From: Chionoecetes opilio
Taxonomy: Eukaryota > Arthropoda > Malacostraca > Decapoda > Majidae
Length of the DNA stretch: 64,000 nt
Assembly: GCA_016584305.1 (NCBI GenBank)
Contig: JACEEZ010012826.1
Location: forward strand, 162,001 to 226,000
Direction: 5' to 3'
Under the pieces are notes generated by a model that saw nothing but the letters and a program-made list of their open reading frames with translations, was not told the origin of the DNA and ran no database searches. Shown piece by piece: positions 11,039 to 22,667 of this stretch (its first letter is position 1; each line of letters starts with the position of its first letter). The position numbers were made by a program, and so were the translations under genes.

Positions 11039-11440
11039 TAATCAATGGTTACGGTCATTTTATAGTTTTTATCTTGTACATATTGGACCAACTTGTTTTC
11101 CATTTCAATCAATGATGAAATCTTATTTCATTTTCATTCAGATATTAATGTCAGTATTGTGCAAATTAGCTGCATTTCGCTTTGCACATATGGTGTCACG
11201 TCACTATAGATGTGCAGCTTTAACCATAGCCTGGGAGGAGGGAAATGTGGAGGCATTGCACAACAACATACATCTTGCATACTTATTATCAATATGAAAA
11301 TGTAAATCATTTTGATTTTATGGAGGAATCTGATTTGCTTCCAGCTTATTCTTATTATTGTCTTTAGCATTACAATAAAAAAATAAAAAAACAAGTCAAG
11401 AATTTTGCTTCTCAACACTGTAACCTCTGTGGTGACATTT

Positions 11441-11682
11441 GGCCGATTTTTTAAACCTGGACATGGGCTAACCTAAGACTAACCATGGCTTTAGACAGAC
11501 ATTTCAGTGCTTTAAACATTTGTCCGGGGTATAATATCATTAGACTTGGATGTTGGAGAGGTTAGTGAGTGTCTAGCAATTCCAATCTGAGACTAAACCC
11601 CTGGAAAAATGGTTAAAAAGCTTAAATGTTAAAGCCATGGTTAGTCTTAGGTTAGCCCAAGTCCATGTTTAGAAAATCGGCC
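11441..11682. mobile_element. MITE with ~53-bp inverted ends
   Basis: Left GGCCGATTTTTTAAACCTGG and the following GGGCTAACCTAAGACTAACC recur inverted at about 11628-11682. It is about 242 bp with a non-coding centre. Confidence 0.8.
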
Positions 11683-11775
11683 AATTGACAAAGCTTGTTT
11701 CCGTCACTGTGCAGCCACTGTAAGGAGTAAATGCCATGCTGATTATTTTGTGGATTACCATAATTTTGAAAGGCT

Positions 11776-12046
11776 CAGTGCATTTTTTAACATCATAACT
11801 GGGCGACCAAAATGTCTCCCAGTGATGGAAAACTGTCGCCCAGCAAGGACATTTTTAAGCTACTGGGCGACAAGATATTTATTCATAAAATCCTTATGGG
11901 ATGTAATGGCTCATCATGTCTGTGTGTGTAAGATCCAGAAGTACATTCTTATTACTGCATAACAATTTTGATCTCTATTTATATTTATTTCTTCTATTAT
12001 TGCCTCTATCTTGTGTCGCCCAGTAAGATTTGCTTAAAAAATGCTC
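11776..12046. mobile_element. MITE-like element with ACTGGGCGAC ends
   Basis: GTGCATTTTTTAACATCATA then ACTGGGCGAC on the left matches, inverted, GTCGCCCAGT to AAAAAATGCTC on the right. Imperfect inverted ends of about 30 bp. Confidence 0.55.
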
Positions 12047-12284
12047 TGGAAAGGCTCCATACATTCTCTCATATGTCAAGTCTTTTAAATGAATGAGAAT
12101 GTGTTTAGGTGATTCAAGTGGTAGGCACAATAGTAGTGAGAAGGAGGAAATGTAAAGAGAATATGTGGTAGAGGGATGAAGTCAAGGAAGTAGGTGAACA
12201 AAGGAGGAAAACATTAAAACTTGAGAAAATGTCAAGACCTTGCAATGTGCCTGAGTTTTTTTTATTTTTTTTTATTATTTATTT

Positions 12285-12365
12285 ACATCTATTACATAAT
12301 ATATATACATATACATATACATATGCACATACATACACATACACATACACATACATACACATAAA
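12285..12365. repeat. ATAC/ACACAT microsatellite
   Basis: Repeats of ACATAC/ATATAC. It lies at the 3' side of the minus-strand LINE fragment below and may be its tail. Confidence 0.85.
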
Positions 12366-12454
12366 GCCAGTAATAAATGAGCCCGCCGCTGTAGCCGCAG
12401 CCACAGTCAGGTCACAGGTGGGCGGGGCGTGAGGTCACACCCGCTACTTAGTGT

Positions 12455-12690
12455 TCATCGGGGGGGTGGGGCGGCACGCGCCACCTCCAGCAGCAGGTGC
12501 AAATTTTTCTGAAACTGCCATACGAGGGCGGCCGCGCTTTCCGGGCCGACGCGCTGTCTGAGCCGCTCTGTAGCGGGGCAGGAAAGCAGGTAGTGGATCA
12601 GGGGATGGGGGGTCATATGAGGACAGTGCTCACACGGCCGCTCCTCAAACCCGTCCCTCAGCTCCTCCAGGGTTACGTAGCCAAGAGGTG
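12455..12690 (-). pseudogene. LINE C-terminal zinc-knuckle fragment
   Basis: The minus strand is open for about 78 codons ending at a TGA (complement 12455-12457). It encodes LEELRDGFEERPCEHCPHMT, then PHPLIHYLLSCPATERLR and a hydrophobic end. The C-x2-C-x9-H-x4-C spacing is the terminal zinc motif found after the RNase H domain of Jockey/I-type LINEs. The upstream reverse transcriptase and RNase H parts are missing, as expected for a 5'-truncated insertion. The high GC content contrasts with the AT-rich flanks. Confidence 0.7.
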
Positions 12691-12739
12691 ATGAGGGGTG
12701 GTGGGAAAGAGTAGGGAAGATTAGAAGTGGCAGGAAAGA

Positions 12740-13435
12740 AGTATGGAAAGTGGAAAGTGGCAGGAAAGAAGTGGCCAGAAAGAGTATAGAAGATTATAGG
12801 GAGAATGAAATGAGTGATCAAACAAAATGGAAAAAAAAAATAGTTGAGAATATCAGAAGGAAGCTGAGCGAGAATAAAAAAATGTATTGGAAAGAAACAC
12901 AGAAGAAAGAAGAATTGGATGGAACAATGAAGCAGAGGAAGCGAAGGATAATGATAGAACAATGCTGAAAGACAATGAAAATATCAAAAGAAGATGGATA
13001 AAATATTTTGATGAATTAATGAATGTGAACAATTAATCAAGGAAAGACAAAATGTAAGTGTCATGCCTAGGAATGAAGGAGGGTGGAGGAAGAGTACATC
13101 AACAAGGTGACATTAAAAGGAAAGACGCTGTAAAGGCTATTGGTGATCTTAACCCCTTCACGCCCAGATCTTTCCTTTGCTATATAAAATTGTCTGTTGT
13201 TAGTCATAAAATTACGATAGATAAGTAACTGAATATACCAAATTTGTTAGTGGACAAGTACAGTACTAAACAGGTCATATCTATAAAATATTGCTTATAG
13301 TCATTAAAAATAGTCTAATGGTAGCCAAATTACAATGGAAATTACGTTCTGGGCCTCAAGGGGTTAAGGTGGAAATTAGATCACCAGGTATAGATTGCAT
13401 AACAGGTGAAATGTTGAAATTTGTTGAAGGCTTAC
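12740..13435 (+). pseudogene. LINE reverse transcriptase fragment split by a piggyBac-like MITE
   Basis: Reading frames give ENIRRKLSENKKMYWKE and RRWIKYFDELMNVNN before the MITE at 13153-13363, and VEIRSPGIDCITGEMLKFVEG after it. This is the linker and start of a LINE reverse transcriptase domain ("SPGIDGITGEMLK" block). The fragment is cut a second time at 13436 by the 1.1-kb element. Several stops and frameshifts show it is dead. Confidence 0.65.
13153..13363. mobile_element. piggyBac-like MITE, copy 2
   Basis: 211 bp, flanked by TTAA at 13149-13152 and 13364-13367, with the same ends and body as the copy at 7346. It is an uninterrupted member of the family. Confidence 0.9.
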
Positions 13436-14532
13436 AATGGACCCGTTTACTCTACTTGAGGTAAGGATTAATTTGACATCTTCAAGCCTCATATAGTTGG
13501 GCAGTGATGTTGATTTTTCTGTGAACAGTATTTTTGATGATACAGCCAATTTAAGTACAGGAAAATGTATACGCTCTAAAACGACTGGCGCCATGTTGTG
13601 ACGTCACTAGCTTAGACAACAGAGCAAAACAGCTGTGAAGCGGCCGCTACTATTATGTACTACCTACTAATACACCAACTTGCATTACCCCTACTACCGC
13701 AAGATGACCAGTAATCCTCCTTCAAGTGATGTAGTAGGTATTCACTGTGTTTGTGAATATGTAAGTTGTAGTTTATAAGGAAAAAGTGGATAGACAGAGA
13801 TAAGTGGCCCGTGACACCTGACAAGTGATGACTTCTGGGATCGGCATTCCTTATAGGGAGCTTAAATGAACCTGCAATGACATGTAAAGCTAGACAGATA
13901 GACGAACTCATAGAGGAACAGGTAGAAATGTATGGCTTTCTTTCCCCACATAAGCAAAACACACCCTTCGTCACTCTACTCACCACTACAACCTTTACTA
14001 ACCATACATTTCTACCTGTTCCTCTATGAGTTCGTCTATCTGTCTAGCTGTACATGTCATTGCAGGTTCATTTAAGCTCCCTATAAGGAATGCCGATCCC
14101 AGAAGTCATCACTTGTCTGGTGTCACGGGCCACTTCGCTGTCTATCCACTTTTTCCTTATAAACTACAACTTACATATTCACAAACACAGTGAATACCTA
14201 CTACATCACTTGAAGGAGGATTACTGGTCATCTTGCGGTAGTAGGGGTAATGCAAGTTAGTTAGGTTAGTAAAATAAAACTATAATTTGCGGTTTGCTGA
14301 GCCAAAACAAGCCGATCAGCTGATCAGGCGAGATCTGAGTCTGCAGTTACTACGTCACAACCAATGACAGCGCGTTCCGCCGTGTTGTGATATTTTGGCC
14401 CCAAAAAGGCCATATATTTCATTTATGGTGCATTTCTCAGCAAAAAGAATATGAGTACAATGATATGTAGCCTATATTGCACCCAAAGCTTTATAATTCT
14501 CCGTGTTTTAGGTGTGAGTAAACGGGTCCATT
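13436..14532. mobile_element. 1.1-kb TIR element with a large internal hairpin
   Basis: 17-bp terminal inverted repeats AATGGACCCGTTTACTC at 13436-13452 and, inverted, at 14516-14532. Inside, arms of about 260 bp at 13679-13940 and 14001-14260 are near-perfect inverted copies around a 60-bp loop. No open frame of note. It is inserted in a LINE fragment. Confidence 0.75.
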
Positions 14533-14790
14533 AGTGACTGGACGCATGTCATTTTTCATGTAGACCGGAAGGAAGAAAGATTGTATCAATATTGGACAAA
14601 AGCTTCCAAAGGACATATATTGGACAAAAAGCTTTTTCCATTTTTTATATTTTTTATTGTAGCCTATAGGTAGATAATTATATAATCGGACAGGTTTACA
14701 TAGTTCTGGTATGGTGACTAGAGAGCCCTATTTCTTCCTCAAAGCCCAAACAATAGCATTATTCAAGTCTCCCCCCTCACCAGACAACTC

Positions 14791-14862
14791 CCGGGATCGA
14801 GATTCGAACGGGTGACCATGAAGCAATGAATCGACCACTCTACCACTGAGCTACACAACTCC
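14791..14862 (-). repeat. tRNA-like sequence, probably a SINE head
   Basis: The minus strand reads GGAGTTGTGTAGCTCAGTGG, then GTAGAGTGG, and later CCCGTTCGAATCTCGATCCC. Good A-box (TAGCTCAGTGG) and B-box (GTTCGAATC) internal promoter sequences are present. The T and acceptor stems do not pair well, so this is more likely a tRNA-derived SINE or pseudogene than a working tRNA. Confidence 0.55.
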
Positions 14863-15176
14863 ATAGTCAATGTAAAATAATACAAAAATAACCTCAAAAT
14901 ATCACCGCCATTATCTCCTACCTAAAAGTCTCACATATACCTCGTTTGGAGTACCTACTCATCTTTGATTCCCGACTTCAGAAGTAGGTACCTAGGTACC
15001 GTAGCTATAAGAGGAGCAGTATAATGTAACTTTGTATTTATATGAATAATTTGCACACATAGCTATGATATAAATTTTGAGGGGAAAAATTATAATTGAT
15101 ACTCCTTGATATATCAGTTATAAAGCACCTCAGATAAATTTAGATATATGGTCTCTCATCAAGAAGGCAAACTGTC

Positions 15177-15328
15177 ATGGCGGACCAGCCGGTAAACAGA
15201 CCACTGATCCCCACACCAACGCAGGGATTCCACACTAACAAGAACTCAGGGATCCTAAATTCACATCCTGCTCGAGTCCTGAGGATGTGTAGACCATTCC
15301 TGATCAGCCCGGTGACTCAGGAAGGAAG
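15177..15328 (+). CDS. Candidate first coding exon, unknown protein
   Basis: From ATG 15177 the frame encodes MADQPVNRPLIPTPTQGFHT, a short middle, then RVLRMCRPFLISPVTQEG, ending at a strong donor AAG|GTGAGA at 15328/15329. The exon is 152 nt and leaves two bases (phase 2). The sequence is not repeated in the window and its codon content is unlike the AT-rich flanks. The candidate exon at 23690 can complete the split codon. The family is not recognised. No TATA box is obvious. It could be an unspliced chance frame of 50 codons, but start context, donor and composition argue for a real exon. Confidence 0.4.
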
Positions 15329-15384
15329 GTGAGAGCCAGTACAGGAGAGCGAGAAATGGAGGACGTCGTGGGTAAATTTTTACA

Positions 15385-15530
15385 CTAGGACCGAATTTCC
15401 CTACACAATTGGGAGTGTGTTGAGGTTGTTGTTCACCTTATTGGATTCTAAGAAACATTCTCTATAAGCTTCCGTTGCAAATTACTACTTTCGGAGATAC
15501 AAGATGTTTTTAATAGGAAGGAGTGATTAT
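15385..15530. repeat. Foldback arm family, copy 1
   Basis: Contains TTCCCTACACAATTGGGAG, CTTATTGGATTCTAAGAAAC and a TCGGAGATA block. Relatives are at 17790-17937 (inverted), 20911-21118, 21333-21531 (inverted) and 52128-52290. Confidence 0.85.
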
Positions 15531-15659
15531 AGGCCCTTCCATTTGTGCCCAAGTTTCATGAACCAGTTCTTTCAGTTCAGGGTTGGGTTCGCGTGTCACA
15601 AATGGAACGCAAAAACCCCATTTTTTGTTTACAAACATACTCAGCTGGCGAGGCAATTT

Positions 15660-15744
15660 AAGAGAGAGAGAGAGAGAGAGATAACGAGAGAGATACCGAG
15701 AGAGAGAGAGATAACGAGAGATAACGAGAGAGAGATAACAAGAG

Positions 15745-15791
<47 letters not shown>

Positions 15792-15822
15792 GAGAGAGAT
15801 AACGAGAAAGAGATAACGAGAT
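15660..15822. repeat. GA-rich microsatellite
   Basis: (GA)n broken by GATAACGAGA units. Confidence 0.95.
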
Positions 15823-16213
15823 ATAACTCAGCTAGCTGCTATGTGAAGGGATCATATCACGTTTAAGATCGCGGGAACGCATGGCTCCACCAGCCATGTA
15901 TGCCTCTTTTATGCCGTCTGACATCCTCTCCGACTCGTGCATGCGGAAAACCCTTCACGATAAGAGAAATAGGGCCCAAGGCGACCACTGTTTGTTATGA
16001 ACTGAAAACTCTACCCAAGCTACCCACCTCTCAATGTGAGTAGAGAAAGTTCACGGGTTTTGCTGAGTCACTACGCGCTTTGCCTCGGACCCAGGTTTTC
16101 GTGCGCAAATGGAAGGCCTGAACTCTTGGGTTCCGTGAACTGGTTCTTGAAATGTCGCAAATGGAAGAGGCCTTATGAGATATGAAAATTAAACTAACCC
16201 CAGTTTAAACCCC

Positions 16214-17655
16214 ATGTTTGGTAAATTTCCAGATGAACACCAAACTTCCTTTGGTGAACGAAACTATTTGGATAATTTATAGTTTCACCCAACCAACGAT
16301 TTTCTGATGCGCCTTATGTTTTTCTGGTGTGTTTTTATGTGTTTTGAATGAATCTGCTAATCTTTTCTGTCGCAATTTTTTTTTTTTTTTTTTTTTTGCA
16401 AAAATGACAAAAAAGAAGAAAAAAAAGAACCTAAACCAAACCTAACCTTTACCTATACCTAACCTAACCTAACCTAACCCATACCTAACCCATACCTAAC
16501 CTAACCTAACCCATACCTAACCTAACCTAACCTTTACCTAACTAAAAAAAAAAAAAAAACCTACTTATCTACCTAAAAGAAAAAAAAGAGAGAAAAAAAA
16601 AAGGTAACAGAAACGGTTAGCATTCAAAACACATAAAAACACACCAGAAAAACATAAGGCGCATCAGAAAATCGTTGGTGTTAGTGCGGGTTTGCTATGC
16701 ACCGGTAGTCATGCACTTCGGTCATGCATGGGTTGGAATAATCAGTCGGTTATCTTTCTTGGTTTTAATAAAGGATAACAACTGTAACTTTCATTCACTT
16801 GTAGTATTCAGGAACTCTCTATATCACTCGTGTTCACTGCGGGTAGAATGTTCAAGTTCTCACTCTCTGTCTCTCGCGTTCCCTCGTCTCTCGTGTTCAC
16901 TCGTAATGTTGGTCTTTGCCCACGGGTCGCGTGTGGGACTATTGGGGACCAAAAGTTATCTGCCTAAAAATGAGAGTCTTTCACAACTAACCTATGAACA
17001 TGACGTCACGTCGCGTCACGTTTTGTAGGAACCACTAAGAGACAAGACATACACTGTCCTCCTTTTCTCTTCAGCCAATCATGAAAGGCAAGGAAAGGCT
17101 GAATTTACACTTTTCGTTATCTAGACCTTAATCTTTGTTTTGACAAGCTGGAAGAATTATCAGTTTTACAAGAATTCTGGCGTACATTTTCTCGCTCTCT
17201 CTCTCTCACTAATAAATCAATCTAGCTAACTTATTTCTATCCTTATTCAGACTAAAACACCTATTACAGTTGGTTAGGTGAAACTATAAATTGACCAACT
17301 ATTTTTTTCTGGTGAAATTGATGTGCTTTGAATGAATATGCTAACCGTTTCTGTCGCAATTATTATTATTTTTTCAACAAAAATGACAAAAAAACAAATT
17401 GAACCTAACCAAACCTATACCTAACCTAACCAATAGCTAACCTAACCTATACCTAACCTAACCTAACCTAACCTAACCTAACCTAACCTAACCTATACCT
17501 AACCTAACCTAACCTAACCTTTACCTAAAAAAAAAAAAAAAAGCGACAGAAACGGTTAGCAGATTCATTCAAAACGCATCAAAACTCACCAGATAAAAAT
17601 GGTTTCGTCCACCAAAGCGAATTAGGTGTTCATCTGGAATAATACCCCATGTTTT
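16214..17655. repeat. Nested inverted repeats around CCTAA arrays
   Basis: The arm at 16292-16396 recurs inverted at 16602-16679, flanking CCTAA/CCATA-type repeats at 16434-16545. A second pair, 17296-17360 and 17543-17605, flanks a cleaner (CCTAA)n array at 17404-17525. Outer sequence (CCAGATGAACACC at about 16233) recurs inverted near 17625-17640, so the whole block is also a foldback. Confidence 0.75.
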
Positions 17656-17789
17656 AACTCACTACCCTAACCTAACCCCACGCTTTAACCTCCTAACTAA
17701 AGCCAAATCTGCATTAAAAAAGTGTCCGCGGCAAGGGAAGAACAAGAGGCGATGCAGGTCACAAGAGGAAGAAGAGTGTGGCAGACGTA

Positions 17790-17937
17790 AACACTTGTCT
17801 CTCGCCTTCCTATAAACAACATGTTATTATCTCCAAAAGTAATGATTTGCGACGAAAGCTCATAGAGATAATGTTTCCTATAATCCAATAAGGTAAACAG
17901 AAACCAAACTCCCAATTGTGTAGGGAATTTCGGTCTT
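17790..17937. repeat. Foldback arm family, copy 2 (inverted)
   Basis: Inverted relative of 15385-15530, placing the CCTAA-bearing block between the two arms. Confidence 0.85.
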
Positions 17938-18394
17938 AGTGTAAAATAATACCGAAGTTTATATTAAAACAACTGAAGTTTAAATGAAAATAACAGAACT
18001 TCAAATTATAATGACTGAACTTCAAATTAAAATAATTGAATTTCAAATTAAAAGAAAAAAATCATTATTATACTTTGAAATTCATTTGTTTTATTTTGAA
18101 GTTCTGTTGTTCTAATTTGAGAGTGAAAAGGTGTATTATGAAAACCCCCAGAAAAGTAACATATTATTTATTCCTGCAAACTTTTTCTTATCTTTACCAG
18201 AGTGCTGCCAGCAAAGGGAAGAGAGGGAAAAAAATATTTATGGAAAGGTATATCATTCTTTTAAATATTTTACACAGCATACTACACAGATAAAGCAACA
18301 CAGGATGAAGTAACGTATAGCTATTCCGTGTATGTTAGTACACATACTGTAGTTATACAAAAGAAAACAAAAGTTACGTTTTTGGCACAATTTT

Positions 18395-18690
18395 TTTTGG
18401 CACACACATTTTTTGGCACTCAAAAATCTTTCGCACTCAAAAGTGTTTGGCACTCAAAAATGTTTGACAACATTTTTTCGCGCTCAACAATTTTAAGCAC
18501 TCAAAATTTTTGGGCACTAAACATTTTTGGGCACTCCCAAATTTTTTGCCACTCAAACATTTTTGGCACTCAAAAAAAATTTGGAGCTCAAATTGTTTTG
18601 GCACTCAACCATTTTTGGCACTCAACATTTTTTGGCACAAAAAAAATTGCCACTCAATAGTTTTTGGCACTCACAGTTTTGGCACTCTTG
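18395..18690. repeat. Degenerate TTTTTGGCACTCAAA minisatellite
   Basis: About 16-19-bp units of TTTTTGGCACTCAAA with much variation. A single inverted unit (TTTGAGTGCCAA) lies at about 18774-18785 beyond the palindrome. Confidence 0.85.
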
Positions 18691-18695
18691 GAGGA

Positions 18696-18737
18696 GTGAC
18701 AGCCTGGGGGTACTACGTAGTACCCCCAGGCTGTCAC
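18696..18737. repeat. 42-bp perfect palindrome
   Basis: GTGACAGCCTGGGGGTACTAC followed directly by its full reverse complement; centre is TACGTA at about 18714-18719. Confidence 0.98.
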
Positions 18738-18958
18738 TCTTCCCTCACTCGCTAGCTATAAAATGCCAACAAAATTTGAGTGCCAACTACAGGAATAATT
18801 GCAGATTATTTTGTCGTGGCCTTCCCTATAGGGGAGTTCCTGGGATTGGGCGTCAGAGATAGATAGTAACTTTACCCTTTGTAAATGTCATATGATCAGT
18901 AGTAATCAGAATCAGATGCTACAGTATACTGTATAAGGTGTCATTAACATCATGATTG

Positions 18959-19823
18959 CAGTGGCGTAGCTATGGGGGCCAGAGCTGGGCAGTATTTGAA
19001 TACATTTGTAATTAAATACGTATTGAAATATATTTGTGTATTTAGAACTGTATTTATAAATACATTGGTTGTCATGTATTTAAATACTTAATATAAAATA
19101 CAATACATATACAAAACATATACATATACACATACAAAATACAATAATATTAAATACATACCTAATATAAAAATGTAAATATTTTTTTCACAGTTAATTT
19201 GGCCATAAACCCGCCACACTATCTGGCAACCCTAATGTTACAGTGAACCAGGGTTGCCACTGCCAAGGAAATCCGGATTTCAAGGAAATTTAGGCCTGAG
19301 AAGGAAATCTCTTAAGTCAGTCTAAGGAAACCCAAAATCTAAGGAAATCATTTTTTTTCGGACATGTTAAAATTTGAGTGTATTTAAAATGTATTTACAA
19401 ATGTATTTAAATACAATTGATGTATTTAGTATTTAAATACATTCGTAAATGTATTTAGTATTTAGTACTTAAATACATTTCTCCCATGTATTTAGTATTT
19501 AGTATTTAAATACATTCAATGTATTTAGTGCCCAGCTCTGATGGGGGGGGGGGGGGCACGTGCCCCCCATGAGAATCATGTGACCCATCAGGTCACACCC
19601 CCACTGGCCACAGCTGCCGTATTATGTATAATCTCTAATACCCATCACTGATCTGATCTTAGAATATGCCCTTATACCCATCTATGTGGCATATGAGTGG
19701 CCCCTGAGCTCCGCTTGCCTAGTGCCCCCCCCCCCATTCTCAGCTGTGCCTCCCATTTCCTCCCATTCTCAGCTGTGCCCCCCAGGTGTTCCCCCCATTG
19801 ATAAATACCTAGCTACGCCACTG
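18959..19823. mobile_element. TIR element (CAGTGGCGTAGCTA ends), host of a hAT-like MITE
   Basis: CAGTGGCGTAGCTA at 18959 and its inverse at 19810-19823. A relative without the inner MITE lies at 59229-59478. The body includes ATTCTCAGCTGTGCC duplicates and a C-rich stretch. Ends of this kind are common in hAT-type elements. No transposase. Confidence 0.65.
18980..19540. mobile_element. hAT-like MITE, copy A
   Basis: Begins CAGAGCTGGGCAGTATTTGA and ends TTTAGTGCCCAGCTCTG. Flanks ATGGGGGC (18972-18979) and ATGGGGGG (19541-19548) give an 8-bp near-identical duplication, the hAT signature. The interior has repeated TATTTAAATAC. A relative is at 52579-53104, and a short piece at 26441-26490. Confidence 0.8.
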
Positions 19824-20030
19824 CTAACAAAGCAATCCAGTCCTTTAAAACAACCTACAAACTACATAGCAAAAAAAAAAGAAGAAAAACAAAATCCAAC
19901 CCACGTACAATCCTCTGCGCCACTGTTAACGAGTTCCAAGCACCAACGAACCCTATCAATATAAACTTTAAAAAAAGGCTACAAAACTATACCAATACTA
20001 TTACTAACTCACATTTACTAACATTTAAGA
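19824..20030. repeat. Dispersed repeat, matched inverted at 59033-59225
   Basis: CTAACAAAGCAATCCAGTCC and ACTAACTCACATTTACTAA recur inverted next to the relative of the CAGTGGCGTAGC element, so that element was inserted in, or travels with, this repeat. Confidence 0.7.
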
Positions 20031-20089
20031 CTTAGATAATGTTACAGGTCAATAATTATTGGTCAAAGGTCAACAAGTAAGGGCGTGGG

Positions 20090-20400
20090 AAGGAAATAAG
20101 GGAAAGGTTTAGTGTTTCGAAGCAGTGTTGAGTTCCTTGAGTAATCCAGTACGAGGGGCAGTCGAGAGCGAGCTGGTGAGGGGGCAGGACGGGTGTGCAG
20201 GCAGCTGGGAGGAGGAAGATGATGGTTTTTAGCCAAACAAGCTTTATTTTGTTGTTTTTCTTCATATTTCTGCATCTGCATGGTAAATTTCATCTGCATT
20301 TCTGCATGGTAAAAGAGAGAGAAAGGGAGGCAATGGGAGAGTGAGAGGAGTGAGTGGGCAGTGGCGGATCTAGGGGGGAGGCCACGGCCACCCCTGAAAT
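20090..20400. repeat. Dispersed repeat ending in CAGTGGCGGATCTAG
   Basis: Matches 39560-39860 in inverted orientation, e.g. GTTTCGAAGCAGTGTTGAG and TTTATTTTGTTGTTTTTCTT. CAGTGGCGGATCTAG at 20356 looks like a hAT-type end. Confidence 0.7.
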
Positions 20401-20910
20401 CTCGGTTTTACTGCAGTTTAATGCATTACAAGGCACGTGGCCCCCCATGAGAATCCAGAGCCCCCCAGGTGCCCCCCCAACTGGCCATGACTCCCGTAAT
20501 CTGCTTGGACCTGTGACTGACTATATGCCCTAATACCCTTCTATGGGGCATCAGAATGACCCTGAGCTCCGCTTGCCATAGTGCCCTCTCATACACAGCT
20601 GTGCCCTCCCAGATGTCCCCACCCCCCATTGATAGATACCTACCTCCGCCATGACATCATTGCCATCCTGTATGATGCCTTGTTTGGGGGTGGTAGGCTG
20701 GCAGAGATAGCCATGGAAGAAGTTCCCTGTGGCGTGTGGACGGGGTGCAGTCAGTTCGTACACAAGTTGTTTCGTACACCAGTAGATTCGTACACTAAAA
20801 AGTTGTTTCGTAGTCTATATGAAACCATAGTCGTTTCATACACACAGCTCAGAGTTGAACTTGATTACTAGAGTTACGAAACGACACCAGATATGTACGA
20901 AAAAGCTCAA

Positions 20911-21531
20911 GGTAAATTTTTACGACAGCACCAAACTTCCCTACACAATAGGGAGCATTGTTTTTGTTTACCTTATTGTATTCTAAGAGACATTTTCTCT
21001 TTGAGCTTTCCGTCGCAAATCAATAGTTTCGGAGATATGAACATTTTAGGTGGGAGGAAGAATACGTCTCCTTGTTTACAAAATGCCTCCCTCTTCCTCT
21101 TGTGATCTGCGTCGCTTTTGTTTCGGAGGCGCACCCGTGGCTACCTTACCTTACCTTATCTAACCTTATCTAACCTAACCTAACCTAACCTAACCTTACC
21201 TTACCTTACCTTACCTTACCTTACCTTACCTTACCTTACCTTACCTTACCTTACCTTACCTTACCTTACCTAACCTTTAACCTCCTAACTGGGTCCAATA
21301 ATAAAAGAGTTTAATAAAATACCAAACAAAAGCGATGCAGGTCACAAGAAGAGGAAGAGGGAGGCATTTTGTATACAAGGAGACTTATTCCTCCTCCCAC
21401 CTAAAATGTTCTATATCTCCAAAACTATTGATTTGTGACGAAAAGCTCAAAGAGAAAATGTCTCTTAGAATACAATAAGGTAAACAAAAACAATGCTCCC
21501 TATTGTGTAGGGAAGTTTGGTGCTGTCGTAA
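20911..21531. mobile_element. Foldback element with ~200-bp arms and TTACC loop
   Basis: The left arm 20911-21118 (ACGACAGCACCAAACTTCCC onward) and right arm 21333-21531 are inverted copies. The loop is mostly (TTACC)n with some CCTAA at about 21142-21272. Arms belong to the same family as 15385-15530. Confidence 0.85.
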
Positions 21532-22357
21532 AATAATACCAAACTCAAAATCAGTGTACGAAGCAACCAACAAAACCTGGGTACGAAACAACTTGTGTAC
21601 GAAACTCCCTGTAACCGTGTGGACACCCTCTCTACATGTAGCTCTCCTTCATGCCCCATCATACAACCCATCCCCTGTTCAGTGTTCCTTCATATACGTA
21701 CTAAGAAATTCTCTATATGTCCAGGTAATTTTTTTTTTATGACTTGCAAGATTTTCAGACAAGTTAGATTTTTTTTGCTTTATATGGGATGCTTTCCCTC
21801 ATGGAGATAGTTTTTTCCTGTGCAAATCTCAAAAAAAAAAGTTTGCAATTCGAAAAAGTGATGACAAATTTCTAATAATACACTTTTTAGACGTTTTGAC
21901 TCGAAAAAACTCCATTTGTAAAGGCATAAAATAATAACCTAGAGCGTAAAGGCATAAAATAATAACTCACGAGCGCTTCGCGCTCGCTCGTAATCAAACC
22001 ATTAAACTATCCTAGTCTAACCTAACCTTCAAACTAACCTAACCTAATCTATAACCTATGAATTTGTTTTGTTTGCACAATATTTCATTGTTACTTTCAC
22101 ACTCGTTCTGACCTATAGAAACAGTAGAAAGATAAAAAATACTTGAATGCAGACACAGTCATGTTCTAAATATTAGCCTATGTCCATACCATCTCAGATT
22201 CTTCTGCATATTTACCCACAGTTCATACCATTTCATTCCCAAAGTCTCCTGTTCTGGTGAAGTGCCACTGATCTCTGCTGGTTAAACATAACCAGAACCT
22301 TTGTTATCAGAATGTATTTTTTCAGGGTGTTTAAGAAAGTTTAGTTTATAATTCAGT
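21532..22357. other. Non-coding stretch
   Basis: AT-rich. A few scattered CCTAA units lie near 22018-22050, and GCGCTTCGCGCTCGC at about 21974. No gene seen. Confidence 0.5.
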
Positions 22358-22361
22358 TTAA

Positions 22362-22566
22362 CCCCTTCACACCCAGCTCTTTCCTTTGCTATAAAAAATC
22401 ATATGTATTTGAGCCATGAAATAACGAAAAGTAACTTAATATACCAAATTAGTTAGTGGATAAGGATACTAAATAGGTCATATCTATAAGATATTGCTTA
22501 TATTCACTAAAAAATGTTTAATGGTAGCCAAATTACAATGGAAATTACGTTCTGGGTCTCAAGGGG
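22362..22566. mobile_element. piggyBac-like MITE, copy 3
   Basis: 205 bp, flanked by TTAA at 22358-22361 and 22567-22570. Same ends and body as copies 1 and 2. Confidence 0.9.
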
Positions 22567-22667
22567 TTAAGAGAGACATTCCACAAGAGGCATCACACGC
22601 ATTGTCAAGCAGGAGTTATGAGTTACGAGTTACTTTAGCTGACAGTTGTGAGTGGATGCATCTTGGC

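Noticed and set aside
14791..14862. Functional tRNA gene
   Set aside because: A and B boxes are good but the stems do not pair; treated as a SINE head.
15504..15866. Arg/Glu-rich 120-codon frame
   Set aside because: Mostly the GA microsatellite translated.
16434..17525. Chromosome end (true telomere)
   Set aside because: Arrays are short, imperfect and flanked on both sides by other DNA and inverted arms.
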